Shown: positions 26,681 through 35,139 of the stretch, piece after piece
How positions within the stretch are numbered: the first letter of the stretch is position 1
How the letters are laid out: the number at the start of each line of letters is the position of its first letter
NCBI RefSeq assembly: GCF_021545845.1
Contig: NZ_CP088924.1
Span: 124,001-188,000 of the forward strand
From: Rhodanobacter thiooxydans
GTDB lineage: Bacteria; Pseudomonadota; Gammaproteobacteria; Xanthomonadales; Rhodanobacteraceae
Length of the DNA: 64,000 nt
Reading direction: 5' to 3'
Made by a program: the position numbers and the translations under genes
Notes under the pieces: model-generated
Seen by the model: only the letters and a program-made list of their open reading frames with translations
Databases searched by the model: none
What the model was told of the DNA's origin: nothing

Positions 26681-27763
26681 TCAGTAGAAAGTCATGCAGC
26701 ATTCTGTGTATTCCCACGACATAATGACGAAGTCTTCGCCTTTCACCGGAATGTTTCGCCACTCGCCCCATTCAAACGTGCTCGCGCCCAGCCAGTGATT
26801 ACTTTTCTTTTCGGGCATCGGGTAAAACTGCTGGAGCTTGTATTGCTGCTTGGGAATAAGAACGTCGATTTTGTTCTTGCACACCGCGCTGTTGCCGTAG
26901 CTCTTCCGCGCAAGGGTGCGACGATGGAGCGCCGCGATCGCGCGGAACGTCAAAAGCGACGTGGTGCGCGGCGGACTGTCGTCATCGATCACATTGCCGC
27001 TGAATGGGTAGGCGTGCCCCCAGGTTCCGGCACACCAGTACAGCAGCCGGATCGGCTTGCTGACCGTCGCCGCCACCGCATCCGCCGCGCACGCGGCGAT
27101 CGCGATCGGGTTGGCGAAGAGCTTCGACTCGGGCGCGGTGTAGAACGACAGCTCGTCGTCGTTCCACGTCGGATCGATCTCGCTCAGGTACATGATGTCC
27201 ATGTCGTACCCGCCCTTGCCCGTACAGACCGAGCCGATGAGCGAATCGAGCAGGATGTTCACCGGGTACGCCCACCAGTGCCAGTTGTAGTAACTCCCTT
27301 CCGACTCGTGGTGGCCCTGGCCACCGGGTTCATAGCCGCCCCACCGCGCCAGGCCACTGACGCCGAGCTTGGTCTTCTTCTTGATCAGCGCCTTGCCAAA
27401 GACGGGGCTGCACCAGGGCTGACGGACCATTTCGAACAGGTGCCGCGGCTGCCAGTAGCCCAGCGTGATACCCGGCGACGGGATGCCGAACGTCCGACCC
27501 GGGCACAGGCAGAACGGCGCCGCAGTGTCGTCGGGCGTCTGGCCGCCACCGATGGGAATGCCCATGATCTTGATCGGGAAAAAGCACTTCCAGCACACGT
27601 TGCGGATCATGGCGCCAGAAAAGAACTTCGAATCCGGGCAGGTCGCTGAGGTTCCGGTGACGTCGCTGGCGTCATCGGCGGAGGCCGTAGTCACGCCGCC
27701 CAGCAGAAGAGCGATGCCGAGCATGAAGTGCCACAGACGGGGGCGCGCGATCGCCTTACGCAT
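26681..27763 (-). CDS. traU: Conjugal transfer pilus assembly protein TraU
   Basis: 360 residues with an N-terminal signal peptide. Conserved TraU landmarks: MIRNVCWKCFFPIKIMG near the start, PGITLGYWQPRHLFEMVR, WHWWAYPVNILLD, YLSEIDPTWNDDELSF, and the C-terminal ECCMTFY. Ten or more cysteines make it a disulfide-rich periplasmic protein needed for DNA transfer more than for pilus growth in F. GGAGG eight bases before the ATG. Overlaps the csrA-like gene by eight bases. Confidence 0.95.
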   Translation of the reverse strand: MRKAIARPRLWHFMLGIALLLGGVTTASADDASDVTGTSATCPDSKFFSGAMIRNVCWKCFFPIKIMGIPIGGGQTPDDTAAPFCLCPGRTFGIPSPGITLGYWQPRHLFEMVRQPWCSPVFGKALIKKKTKLGVSGLARWGGYEPGGQGHHESEGSYYNWHWWAYPVNILLDSLIGSVCTGKGGYDMDIMYLSEIDPTWNDDELSFYTAPESKLFANPIAIAACAADAVAATVSKPIRLLYWCAGTWGHAYPFSGNVIDDDSPPRTTSLLTFRAIAALHRRTLARKSYGNSAVCKNKIDVLIPKQQYKLQQFYPMPEKKSNHWLGASTFEWGEWRNIPVKGEDFVIMSWEYTECCMTFY

Positions 27764-27959
27764 CTGCGCCCGCCTCCATCGGCTCGTCCATCAGCTCGTC
27801 GCGAATGATCGTGACGTGGGGTGCCGCCTGGAAGCGCAGACTGCACTGGCCTCCCTTCACGAACACAACGCGCACGTGCAGCTGCTCGTTGGATCCGTCG
27901 CCTCTGGGTATATCGATGGTCACGCCCTGACCCCGCCTGCGCGTCAATAGCAGCGCCAT
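27756..27959 (-). CDS. CsrA/RsmA-family RNA-binding regulator inside the transfer operon
   Basis: 67 residues. Matches CsrA throughout: MALLLTRRRGQGVTID, then LHVRVVFVKGGQCSLRFQAAPHVTIIRDEL. The key RNA contacts of E. coli CsrA, Leu4-Thr5-Arg6-Arg7 and Arg44, correspond to LLTRR and the Arg in IIRDEL. An insertion (PRGDGSNEQ) sits between the first two strands, and the C-terminal tail differs. CsrA dimers bind AnGGA hairpins near ribosome binding sites. It lies between trbC-traW and traU, with GGAGG upstream. Plasmid and ICE copies (for example RsmQ, LvrC) are known to alter host physiology or transfer; here targets could be either. Confidence 0.9.
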   Translation of the reverse strand: MALLLTRRRGQGVTIDIPRGDGSNEQLHVRVVFVKGGQCSLRFQAAPHVTIIRDELMDEPMEAGADA

Positions 27960-27960
27960 C

Positions 27961-29238
27961 TCACTTCCCTCCCTGGTGCACGGGCACCTCAGTCACAACG
28001 AATCGAGTCTTGGTCGCCGTCACCGTGCTGGGGATCCGCTCCAGGTGGAACGCATCGCGCACTGCGCTGTTGAGCATGTAGACCGGGTGGCTCATAGCAA
28101 TCTCCATGTCCACGTAGCCGTCCGCACCCTTGTCGCGATCGATGCTGGTGGTGATCAGCTTGACCTTGGCGCCGGCGGCGTCCGCGAGCGCCTTGCGGGC
28201 GAACGCCACCTGCGCCGGGTCCGTCGCGTCGTAGATCACCAACGTCTGGTGAAAGCCGATGGACTCCAGCGGATTGAACGTATCCCCAGCTCGTGCGATC
28301 ACCTTCCCGTCCGGCGTCACGATGTCCTTGGGCACAACCACCGTCGGGTCGATCTCCCGCACGCGGCGCATGGTGGCCAATGGCAGCTCGGTGAACGGCG
28401 CCTGCTTCCAGTAATTCTCGGCGGCCTTCGTCTTCCAGGTCTCCCAGTCGAAGTCGCGCGCCTTCTGCTCGAAGGCCTCCAGGAGGTCGATCTCGGCCAC
28501 CGGGTAGGTCTGGCCGCGCGCGCCCAGATCGCCCTTCGCGCCACCTCGAATTTGCTCATCGATCCACGACGGATCCAGCACGCCGCGGACGCTGGCAACG
28601 ACTTTCCCGCTGGCGTCGAGCTTCTCCAGCGTCGGCACTGACGTCACCTTGTGATCGGTGAAGACGGTCGGGTCCACCTCGACGTTCGGGATCGGCTCGC
28701 CCTTCGATGCCTCCTCCTTGACGTAGGCGCCCAGCACCGCCTGCAGCTGCGACACCGTTTGACCTTCCAGCGGGCCGCGCAGCACCAAGACCATGTCGGC
28801 ACGGCCCGCCGCATAGGTCATTGCCTCGCGCAAGCCGCCCTCCCCCATCGCCTGGGAGACGTAGAGGCGGTAGGTACGCACCTCCGTGGGGCGCGCAGCG
28901 ACCTGCTGCCCCGAGGAGTCCACTGGCGACGGCAGGTTCATCGTCCGAGCTGCGTCAGCCAGCACCTTGCGCATGTCGGCCGGCGAGCTGTCGACGATCG
29001 ACTGCAGCGCCCCGCCATTCGTCGCCTTCTGCGCCTTGACGGCGGCGTCGGCGGATTCCTGCCAGCCGGACCCAGCATAGGTCTCCGGGCGGTCCACCGC
29101 GTCCGCCGCGCGCTGGAGCGCCGCGCGGTCACTGGCGTTGACCGACGCGGCTGCCGCCGGCGCCGTCTGCGCTCCGGCCACCGCCGCGTGCACGGCGAGC
29201 GCGAGGGCCGCAACTGAGATCCACCGCAACGTCACCAT
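27961..29238 (-). CDS. TrbC-TraW fusion, type IV secretion pilus assembly
   Basis: 425 residues. After a signal peptide, residues about 115-215 match F-type TrbC (YRLYVSQAMGEGGLREAMTY, LVLRGPL, VEVDPTVF, VTSVPTLEKL, SVRGVLD). From about residue 235 the sequence matches TraW (YPVAEIDLLEAFEQKARDFDW, LPLATMRRVREIDPTVVVP, PDGKVIARAGDTFNPLESIG, TLVIYDATDPAQVAFARK, VPVHQG end). In F these are two periplasmic proteins that work with TraU and TraF in assembly; here they are one chain. Single open frame with no sign of a recent frameshift. Confidence 0.88.
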   Translation of the reverse strand: MVTLRWISVAALALAVHAAVAGAQTAPAAAASVNASDRAALQRAADAVDRPETYAGSGWQESADAAVKAQKATNGGALQSIVDSSPADMRKVLADAARTMNLPSPVDSSGQQVAARPTEVRTYRLYVSQAMGEGGLREAMTYAAGRADMVLVLRGPLEGQTVSQLQAVLGAYVKEEASKGEPIPNVEVDPTVFTDHKVTSVPTLEKLDASGKVVASVRGVLDPSWIDEQIRGGAKGDLGARGQTYPVAEIDLLEAFEQKARDFDWETWKTKAAENYWKQAPFTELPLATMRRVREIDPTVVVPKDIVTPDGKVIARAGDTFNPLESIGFHQTLVIYDATDPAQVAFARKALADAAGAKVKLITTSIDRDKGADGYVDMEIAMSHPVYMLNSAVRDAFHLERIPSTVTATKTRFVVTEVPVHQGGK

Positions 29239-29756
29239 AGCGGGCGGGCCTTAGCGATGACCTGGGCCGTGGGAATGAGGCCCCAGTAACGGCCGTCCCA
29301 CGAGCGGGATTCGGTACCCAGCATCAACACCTGCCCAGCGGGCACGGTGTAGTCCTTCGCGACATCCGACATGCCAACCTTTCCTTTTTCCATGACTGAG
29401 GGGTTGAGCGGCCCCCAGTAGCGTCCGTTGATCGAGATCCCCTTGCTGTCCACGTGGACCTGGTCACCGGCGATGGCCGCCGCGTACTTGATGACCTGTG
29501 CGCCCTCGGGCATGAGCGGGATGTGGCGTGCGCGATAGGCGTAGATCCGACCGGCCTCGACAACCTCCGGCCGCTTCTGTCCGACGGCGTAGACCTTCCA
29601 CGGCAGGCAGCGCGTCGCCTGTGGATCGAATCCAATGTGGACGAAGGCACCTACGCCCTGGATGAGTGCGATCCAGGCGATCGCCACCAGGCACGAGAGA
29701 TTGATCGCCTTGGCGCGGCTCCAGCGGGGCTGGGTGGGCTTACTTTGAGCCGACAT
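29232..29756 (-). CDS. S26-family peptidase TraF/TrhF type
   Basis: 174 residues from the ATG at 29756, which has GGGAGG upstream; a GTG two codons earlier also opens the frame. One transmembrane helix (INLSCLVAIAWIALIQGVGAF) and the S26 fold: FDPQATRCLPWKVYAV, then VIKYAAAIAGDQVHV with the general-base Lys90, and GRYWGLIP near the end. This family matures pilin in several conjugation systems. The residue at the nucleophile position is Cys50 (RCLPW) where many S26 peptidases have Ser; other conjugation-associated members may share this. Located between trbI-like and trbC-traW, as trhF is in IncHI and SXT systems. Confidence 0.82.
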   Translation of the reverse strand: MSAQSKPTQPRWSRAKAINLSCLVAIAWIALIQGVGAFVHIGFDPQATRCLPWKVYAVGQKRPEVVEAGRIYAYRARHIPLMPEGAQVIKYAAAIAGDQVHVDSKGISINGRYWGPLNPSVMEKGKVGMSDVAKDYTVPAGQVLMLGTESRSWDGRYWGLIPTAQVIAKARPLW

Positions 29757-30123
29757 CGGCACCTCCCGTCCGGCCCGTCTCTTGCGGAAGCCGTGCCTCG
29801 TACTCGGCTGGGAACGCGTACACGTAGGAGGTATCGAGAACGATGTAGCCGGCCGAGCGCAGCCGTCGTGCCGCGTCCTGCACCCGCGCCACCGAAGCGC
29901 GCAGGTCTTGATCGGTGCTTCCCGGGTGCAGCCCGGCCTGCACCTGGGCCTGGATATCCATCACTGCAATCCGCGGGCGCTCGGCAAGCTCGCCGGCGAG
30001 GCCGGTGACGCCGGCGAGCCGCAAGGCAACTGCGGCGACCACGACGGGCCAACCGAGTACCACCGCCCAGCGCGTAGCGCTCCACGACCCGCCGACGGGG
30101 GTCTGGCTTGTTGGGATATTCAT
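29740..30123 (-). CDS. TrbI-like (F-type) inner-membrane transfer protein
   Basis: 127 residues. One N-terminal transmembrane helix (WAVVLGWPVVVAAVALRLAG), then a periplasmic domain PRIAVMDIQAQVQAGL...AARRLRSAGYIVLDTSYVYAFP. The order and size fit F-type TrbI, in which a short periplasmic domain with an ITFDMKG-like strand follows the helix; the match is by pattern, not strong identity. Overlaps traC by ATGA and its 3' end overlaps the S26 peptidase start. TrbI influences pilus retraction in F. Confidence 0.55.
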   Translation of the reverse strand: MNIPTSQTPVGGSWSATRWAVVLGWPVVVAAVALRLAGVTGLAGELAERPRIAVMDIQAQVQAGLHPGSTDQDLRASVARVQDAARRLRSAGYIVLDTSYVYAFPAEYEARLPQETGRTGGADVGSK

Positions 30124-32549
30124 GCTGCGGTCCTCCGGCCTTCTCCGCCGCCCTTGCGGTCGCGGATCACCGCCCAGATCGCCTCTTCCAGCGTCATGCC
30201 CGCCTGCTGGTAGCTCGCGATGGCTGCCTTGTCCTTCGCGTGTGACGAGAACATCAGGGTGTTGAACGGCGACTCGACCAGTCGGCCGATGCCGGTGCCA
30301 AACGGCCCGAGAATGAGGATCTCGGAGTATTCGCCCTGGACCGTGTGCACGGTCTCGAGCAAGCTGTACTCCACCTCCGAGAGGGACAGCCGTCCGTTCT
30401 TTTTCGCGAGCGAGATCGAGTCGCGTTCCTGCGCAAGGAGTAACTTATGCGCTGAGTTTTCGACGATCGCCGCCGAACCCTCGTTCTGATAGAAGTCGTT
30501 CACCGACTGGGTGCAGATGCCCGCCGCGGCGCCGAACTTACGCAGCTGGCGGTACCAGCTGATGATGAAGTCTTTGGTCTCGCCCGTCGCGATCAGGTTG
30601 AACGCCTCGTCGATCAGCAGCACCTTCGGCATTTCGACCGGCAGGTTGTCCATGCCCTGCTGAATCTGATACATCAGCTGCAGCAGCACGACGCGCTGCA
30701 GGTGCTGACGGCCAGTCAGCTGCTGGAGCTCCAACACGACCAGGCGGTTGTCGAGGTTCACGTTCGACGGGCCGTTGAAGTAGCGCCCGTACTGGCCCTT
30801 GGACGTGAAGGGAAAGAGCTGGTGGCCAACGTCCTGCAGGCGCGTGTCCGGCTCAGCCAGCAACGCCGCCTCAAGGTGGTCGATCATCAGCTCGTGTTTG
30901 TAGATCGCCCACTGTTCCGTCAGGACGCGCTGGACGCCGGGGCTCTGGTACTCGTCAAAGCCGCCCTTCGGCGCGGCCATGATCTGCAGAATGCCGAGCA
31001 GGATCTCCACCTCGTCCTCGAACACCTTCACGATCGAGAACGGGTTGATGCAGATGTCCGAATCCGGCTCGAACTCGATGTACTGGCCGCCACGGTCCAG
31101 ACAGGTCTTCTTGTAGGAGAAGCCCTTATCGATGATCCACGCGCGCCCGCCGACACTCATGAAGTTGCTGACGACGGCATTGGCCAAGAAGCTCTTGCCG
31201 GAGCCTGACTTCGCCGCGATGACGAAGTTGTTGTTCGAGTCGGTGTCGTAAGGGGACCACGGCATCAACTGGCCGTCGCGACTGATCAGCGTCAGCAGCG
31301 GCTGACGTGTGCCGCGCCAACTCCCGATCACTGGAAGCATCGGCACGATGTGCCGCGTCGCGTAGGTCCGGTACCGCGTCAGGAACTTCTGCACGCTGGC
31401 CTCGGCTGCAAAAGGCAGCAACTGGGAGAAGAGAGGCTGGAGTGCATACCGATCCGGCAGCGCCTGGAAGCCCAGCGTCCGCAACATCGCTTGCACGTCG
31501 CCAGCGGCCTGGATGGCCAGATCGTTCGTGCGGCTGAAGACGGCGGCGCCGAGGTAGGCGTAAACGATACGGTCGCCGCTGTCGAACGCCTCGACCATCA
31601 ATCGAAGGCTCTCCGCCCGTCGGCCGTACTCGGGAACGAACCGAGCAAGCGGGCCGCTGGCGTTCTTAGTTGCCCACCCGAAATCGTTGGTCAGCGCGCT
31701 GCGGCGCGACTCATGATCCGGGTAGAGAATGTTCACGGTGTAGAGCACCGGATCGCGCATGGCCTTGGTGCCACGCATGATGTCGCCCATGTAGTACTGG
31801 GCCATGCCCGGGAAGAGCGAGTCGGGATAGCGCTTCACGCTCATCACGCGAACGTGGGCGTGCTCGCCCAGCTTGATCGCGTCAGCGCTGTAGTCGATCG
31901 CGGTGTCCGGATCGAGCAGCTGGTTACACAGCAGCACGTCGTCTTCGCACTCAGCAACGGCGGTCCGACGCCAGATCGCCTCGGGACTGTGATTCAACAG
32001 CGACTCCATGAAGCGCACATACAGGCGGTCGGTGAGGCGACGGAACGGCAGGCGCACCGCCTTGAGCGCGGCCTCGAAGTTCTGACGCAGCTCGCGCAGC
32101 TTCTGCAGCTGGGCATCGCTCATCGGACCGGTGCCGTTGGGCAGCGAGACGCAGATCACGACCTGCAGCTGACGCAGGCGCGCGCCGGCAACCTGACCAG
32201 CCGGCTCGAGCGTCAGCTCGCGCAGGTAACGCACGCGCTCGGACGACATCATCTTGAGCGTGGGTTCCTGCTCGTGTTTACGCAGCTCGTTGAAGTCCCA
32301 GATCGTGGACTCAATGTCCGGCGACGCGTAATGCATGATCTGCAGTAGCGCGCCGGTCGGGAATGGAACGTTGAGGAGGGTATTGAGGGCCTCCATGGTC
32401 GACGTATCGATGCCGGACAAGGGCGGCGAGATCGCGCCGAACCCGATGCGATCGGGCGAAATAACGAACAAGCCCTCGTCGACATCGAAAGCGTGGACGA
32501 CACCAAATTGGCGAATCAGCGCCTCCTGGCGCTCAGCGTAACTAGACAC
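30120..32549 (-). CDS. traC: Type IV secretion ATPase TraC (VirB4-like)
   Basis: 809 residues. Walker A AAKSGSGKSFLANAVV at about 447-460 and Walker B VLLIDEAFNLIATG near 645. Upstream, the TraC-specific N-terminal domain (FGVVHAFDVDEGLFVISPDRIGFG) is intact, and the C-terminal part has LLLAQERDSISL and TVQGEYSEILI. TraC powers pilus assembly and retraction at the inner membrane. GTG start with GGAGG close by. Downstream coupling by ATGA to the TrbI-like gene. Full length for the family (F TraC is about 875). Confidence 0.96.
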   Translation of the reverse strand: MSSYAERQEALIRQFGVVHAFDVDEGLFVISPDRIGFGAISPPLSGIDTSTMEALNTLLNVPFPTGALLQIMHYASPDIESTIWDFNELRKHEQEPTLKMMSSERVRYLRELTLEPAGQVAGARLRQLQVVICVSLPNGTGPMSDAQLQKLRELRQNFEAALKAVRLPFRRLTDRLYVRFMESLLNHSPEAIWRRTAVAECEDDVLLCNQLLDPDTAIDYSADAIKLGEHAHVRVMSVKRYPDSLFPGMAQYYMGDIMRGTKAMRDPVLYTVNILYPDHESRRSALTNDFGWATKNASGPLARFVPEYGRRAESLRLMVEAFDSGDRIVYAYLGAAVFSRTNDLAIQAAGDVQAMLRTLGFQALPDRYALQPLFSQLLPFAAEASVQKFLTRYRTYATRHIVPMLPVIGSWRGTRQPLLTLISRDGQLMPWSPYDTDSNNNFVIAAKSGSGKSFLANAVVSNFMSVGGRAWIIDKGFSYKKTCLDRGGQYIEFEPDSDICINPFSIVKVFEDEVEILLGILQIMAAPKGGFDEYQSPGVQRVLTEQWAIYKHELMIDHLEAALLAEPDTRLQDVGHQLFPFTSKGQYGRYFNGPSNVNLDNRLVVLELQQLTGRQHLQRVVLLQLMYQIQQGMDNLPVEMPKVLLIDEAFNLIATGETKDFIISWYRQLRKFGAAAGICTQSVNDFYQNEGSAAIVENSAHKLLLAQERDSISLAKKNGRLSLSEVEYSLLETVHTVQGEYSEILILGPFGTGIGRLVESPFNTLMFSSHAKDKAAIASYQQAGMTLEEAIWAVIRDRKGGGEGRRTAA

Positions 32550-32580
32550 GTGCCCTCCAATCCTGCGGGAATCGTTGAAA

Positions 32581-32608
32581 GGGGCCGGCCCCGAGCGGGC
32601 CGGCCCTT
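32581..32608 (-). terminator. Strong hairpin between pilin gene and traC
   Basis: GGGCCGGCCC is repeated as an inverted pair with a four- to five-base loop, immediately after the pilin stop on the minus strand, followed by a short TTTC. It is likely a partial terminator or mRNA stabiliser that lets pilin be made in excess over TraC. The tail is too short for a full intrinsic terminator. Confidence 0.6.
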
Positions 32609-32617
32609 GCCTTCGCG

Positions 32618-32995
32618 TCAGATCGCGAAGCTGAAGACGGCGTCGATGATCTTCGGCGCGTAAGCGAGTACCGCAGCGAAGCCGATGCCGATGGCCAGGG
32701 CCATCAGAGACTGCTTGACGATGCCGATGCCCATGCCGACGCCGAAGGCGGCGACGGCGATCACCTTGCCGAGAGTGCCTTCCAGCCAGTTGCGGATCTT
32801 GTCGTAGATGTCCTGGAACTCCGCGCCATCCGTGCCGGCAAATGCGGTGGCACTGACGAGGCAGAGCAGCAGGATCAGCAAGCCGTACTCCGAGACGAAC
32901 AACGTCGCGCGGTCGCCGTACGTCAGCTTCTTCAGCGGCTCCTGCGCCGCGTTGTTGGAGTCGGCCTTGGCCGGGCTAAGAGTCATTGCGTGCAT
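32618..32995 (-). CDS. traA: F-type pilin (TraA)
   Basis: 125 residues. An N-terminal leader with charged start and a hydrophobic stretch (GLLILLLCLVSATAFA) is followed by a predicted mature pilin of about 72 residues starting GTDGAEFQDIYDKIRNW and containing two hydrophobic helices (KVIAVAAFGVGMGIGIVKQSL and ALAIGIGFAAVLAYAP), close to F pilin in size and layout. Signal cleavage after AFA is predicted. AGGGA lies about eight bases before the ATG. It follows traV, the order of IncC and SXT elements, not of F. Confidence 0.85.
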   Translation of the reverse strand: MHAMTLSPAKADSNNAAQEPLKKLTYGDRATLFVSEYGLLILLLCLVSATAFAGTDGAEFQDIYDKIRNWLEGTLGKVIAVAAFGVGMGIGIVKQSLMALAIGIGFAAVLAYAPKIIDAVFSFAI

Positions 32996-33010
32996 ATCGG
33001 GAATCCCTGG

Positions 33011-33766
33011 TTATTCGCCACCGTGTGATCCCGTGCGGTGTGCCGTCGGAGTGGCTTTACCAACGCCAGCCGATGCGTCCTGCGCCGCTTCCTTACCGGG
33101 GGTTCCAAGAAGACGGAACAGACCGGAGTCGTCGGCCACGCGCTGCGCGACCGACCACTTCCGAGGCTCAATCTCCGTGAAAATGAATCCACTCATGTGC
33201 AGGTCACCCGCGTCGTCCTCCCAAGGACGCAGGTAGATCCGCATGATCTTTGCCGCCTGACGAAACGCGTCGGGCGAACCATCAGCGCCAAGCGCCGGCA
33301 CGCCGGGGCGCGGCCGGGCGGCTGCAGGTTGCCGCGCCAATGTCGGCGTTGGCGTTGTCGCAACACGCGCGGTCCCAGGTGCCACCACCGCCAGCGTGGC
33401 CCCGTCCAGCGCTAGCGCTGCCGGCGGCACTTTGGCGTGACCTCGGCGAACCGTGGCAGGCGCGCGGTGTTCCGCAGCGCCGACCGCCCCACCATGTACC
33501 GGCTCGGCGATGACGGAGGCCTGCGCCGGCTCAGCTCCCGCAACTTTTCCCGCGGACAGACCCTCGCGCGATAGCTTGGCCGCCTCCTTCGGATCGATGC
33601 CCTTGATCTCGTCGGCGTGGTTCGTCGCCTCGTAGACGTCCATGGGGCTCATGCAGGTGACGCCCGTCGGATTCGGGCAGGCGAACTTGGTGCCGCCGGT
33701 GGCGGCGCACCCCGAGAGCAGGCCAAGAGTGAGTGCAGCTAATGAGAGGTTGCGAAAAGCGGACAT
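33011..33766 (-). CDS. traV: Outer-membrane lipoprotein TraV
   Basis: 251 residues. Lipobox LSGC (Cys20), then the family's two-cysteine motif FACPNPTGVTCMSPMDVYEATN. A long Ala/Pro-rich, low-complexity linker follows, then a structured C-terminus (AKIMRIYLRPWEDDAGDLHMSGFIFTEIEPRKW). TraV anchors the TraB-TraK-TraV core complex in the outer membrane (VirB7-like). Located between traB and the pilin gene. Confidence 0.92.
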   Translation of the reverse strand: MSAFRNLSLAALTLGLLSGCAATGGTKFACPNPTGVTCMSPMDVYEATNHADEIKGIDPKEAAKLSREGLSAGKVAGAEPAQASVIAEPVHGGAVGAAEHRAPATVRRGHAKVPPAALALDGATLAVVAPGTARVATTPTPTLARQPAAARPRPGVPALGADGSPDAFRQAAKIMRIYLRPWEDDAGDLHMSGFIFTEIEPRKWSVAQRVADDSGLFRLLGTPGKEAAQDASAGVGKATPTAHRTGSHGGE

Positions 33767-33851
33767 GCGTGTCTCCTTGACGTCGCCATGATGGGCGAGT
33801 TCTACCGGCGCGAATCAGGAAAAGAGGCGGGTTACGAGGGCGCGTTTCGCG

Positions 33852-35138
33852 CTACTTCACGACGCCCATTTGGGCGCCTTTGACCAGCATGAAAGTGACC
33901 TTCTGGCCAGCGTCGACCTCGACCACGGGAAACATCTGGTCGGCCATGTCGAGGTAGTACTTCGCAATGCGATCGAACGCGGACCCGACGCCGCCACCAA
34001 CGCCCTGCTGCAGTGCCTGGCCGTAGTCCTGTTGCTCCGCGCCGAAGTTCAGCCGGTAGTTGCTGCCGCTGAAGGCCTGGGCAATGCTCTGCATCACACC
34101 AGCCGCGGCGGCCTTCGCGATGATCTGGCCCTGTTTGCTGACCAGCCGGCCGCGAATACCCGCCTTGCCGTCGGGGCCAATCGCGACCATCTCCACCGGC
34201 ACATCGATGACGCGCTTATCGCGGCGAATGCACGAGATGTTGGTCGAGCGCAGGTATGCCCGCTCACTCGCGAGGTCACCGTGTCCTGACGCGACAACAA
34301 AGCACTCGCGTACGTCCGCGCGATACCTATTCGGCAGGACCGCGGACGCCTTCACACGAAAGAGCATCGGCAACGGATCCTTCATGGCCTGCCGGCCAGT
34401 GGGTGCGTCCATACCCGTGATGCTCACCACCTGCATCATCGAGCCTGACGGCAGATACATGGTCGGCACGCTGGTGTCAGGGGCAGATGCCGGCTTGTCG
34501 TCGCCGCGCGACGCCGCGGTCCCGGGTACCGACGGAACGGCAGGACGCGTGGACATGCCGCTCGGAGCATCCGACGCGGCGTCTGCCGGCACCGAAACGC
34601 CGATCTCGCGGATGCCGCCGCTGGCAGCGCCTGTCGGGCGCAAAGGCTGCGCGGGACTCGAGCCTGCCATCGGAGCCAGGTCGCCGGTGCTCGGAGCGAC
34701 CGGTGCCGCAGATGCTGCCGGAGTTGCCGCAGGGACGCCGCCCTGCTGCATCGCCTGAATCTGGCGACGGAGCTCCGCAAGCTCCTCCTGCGTCCGTTGC
34801 GCGCTCTCACGCTCGGCACTGTTCTCTCGGTGGTGTCGCTGGGCCTCCTGTTGCTCACGGAGCTTGTCGACGGACTGAGCAAGCTGCTTTTGGTCGCGCG
34901 CCTGCTCGGCCAGACCCGTAGCCAGACCCGTAACGCCGAGGTCACGCGCCGCGCCTGCGGGCATCAGCTCGTTCGCCATCCGCGTCTTGACGGCACCTGG
35001 CGCCGACGCCCTGGGGGACGGCGATCCGAAAATGAAGGTGCCCAGCAGCATCAGCATGGCAACGCCGACGCCCCAAACCACGTACTGCTTATGGGTCGCA
35101 CTGAGTGCCTCCCATCGCTTCCTGGGATTGAGCTCCAT
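33852..35138 (-). CDS. traB: Type IV secretion core protein TraB (VirB10-like)
   Basis: 428 residues. N-terminal cytoplasmic stretch, transmembrane helix (YVVWGVGVAMLMLLGTFIFG), a coiled coil (LREQQEAQRHHRENSAERES...ELAELRRQIQAM), a Pro/Ala linker, and the C-terminal beta barrel domain (FVVASGHGDLASERAYLRSTNISCIR; IRGRLVSKQGQIIAKAAAAG). ATG at 35138 chosen because AGGAGGGG precedes it; the frame is open 31 codons upstream but in traK. Spans inner and outer membranes in the core complex. Separated from traK's stop by one base. Confidence 0.94.
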   Translation of the reverse strand: MELNPRKRWEALSATHKQYVVWGVGVAMLMLLGTFIFGSPSPRASAPGAVKTRMANELMPAGAARDLGVTGLATGLAEQARDQKQLAQSVDKLREQQEAQRHHRENSAERESAQRTQEELAELRRQIQAMQQGGVPAATPAASAAPVAPSTGDLAPMAGSSPAQPLRPTGAASGGIREIGVSVPADAASDAPSGMSTRPAVPSVPGTAASRGDDKPASAPDTSVPTMYLPSGSMMQVVSITGMDAPTGRQAMKDPLPMLFRVKASAVLPNRYRADVRECFVVASGHGDLASERAYLRSTNISCIRRDKRVIDVPVEMVAIGPDGKAGIRGRLVSKQGQIIAKAAAAGVMQSIAQAFSGSNYRLNFGAEQQDYGQALQQGVGGGVGSAFDRIAKYYLDMADQMFPVVEVDAGQKVTFMLVKGAQMGVVK

Positions 35139-35139
35139 A

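Noticed and set aside
26657..27649. A 330-codon plus-strand frame opposite traU
   Set aside because: traU on the minus strand is unmistakable; this frame is its shadow.
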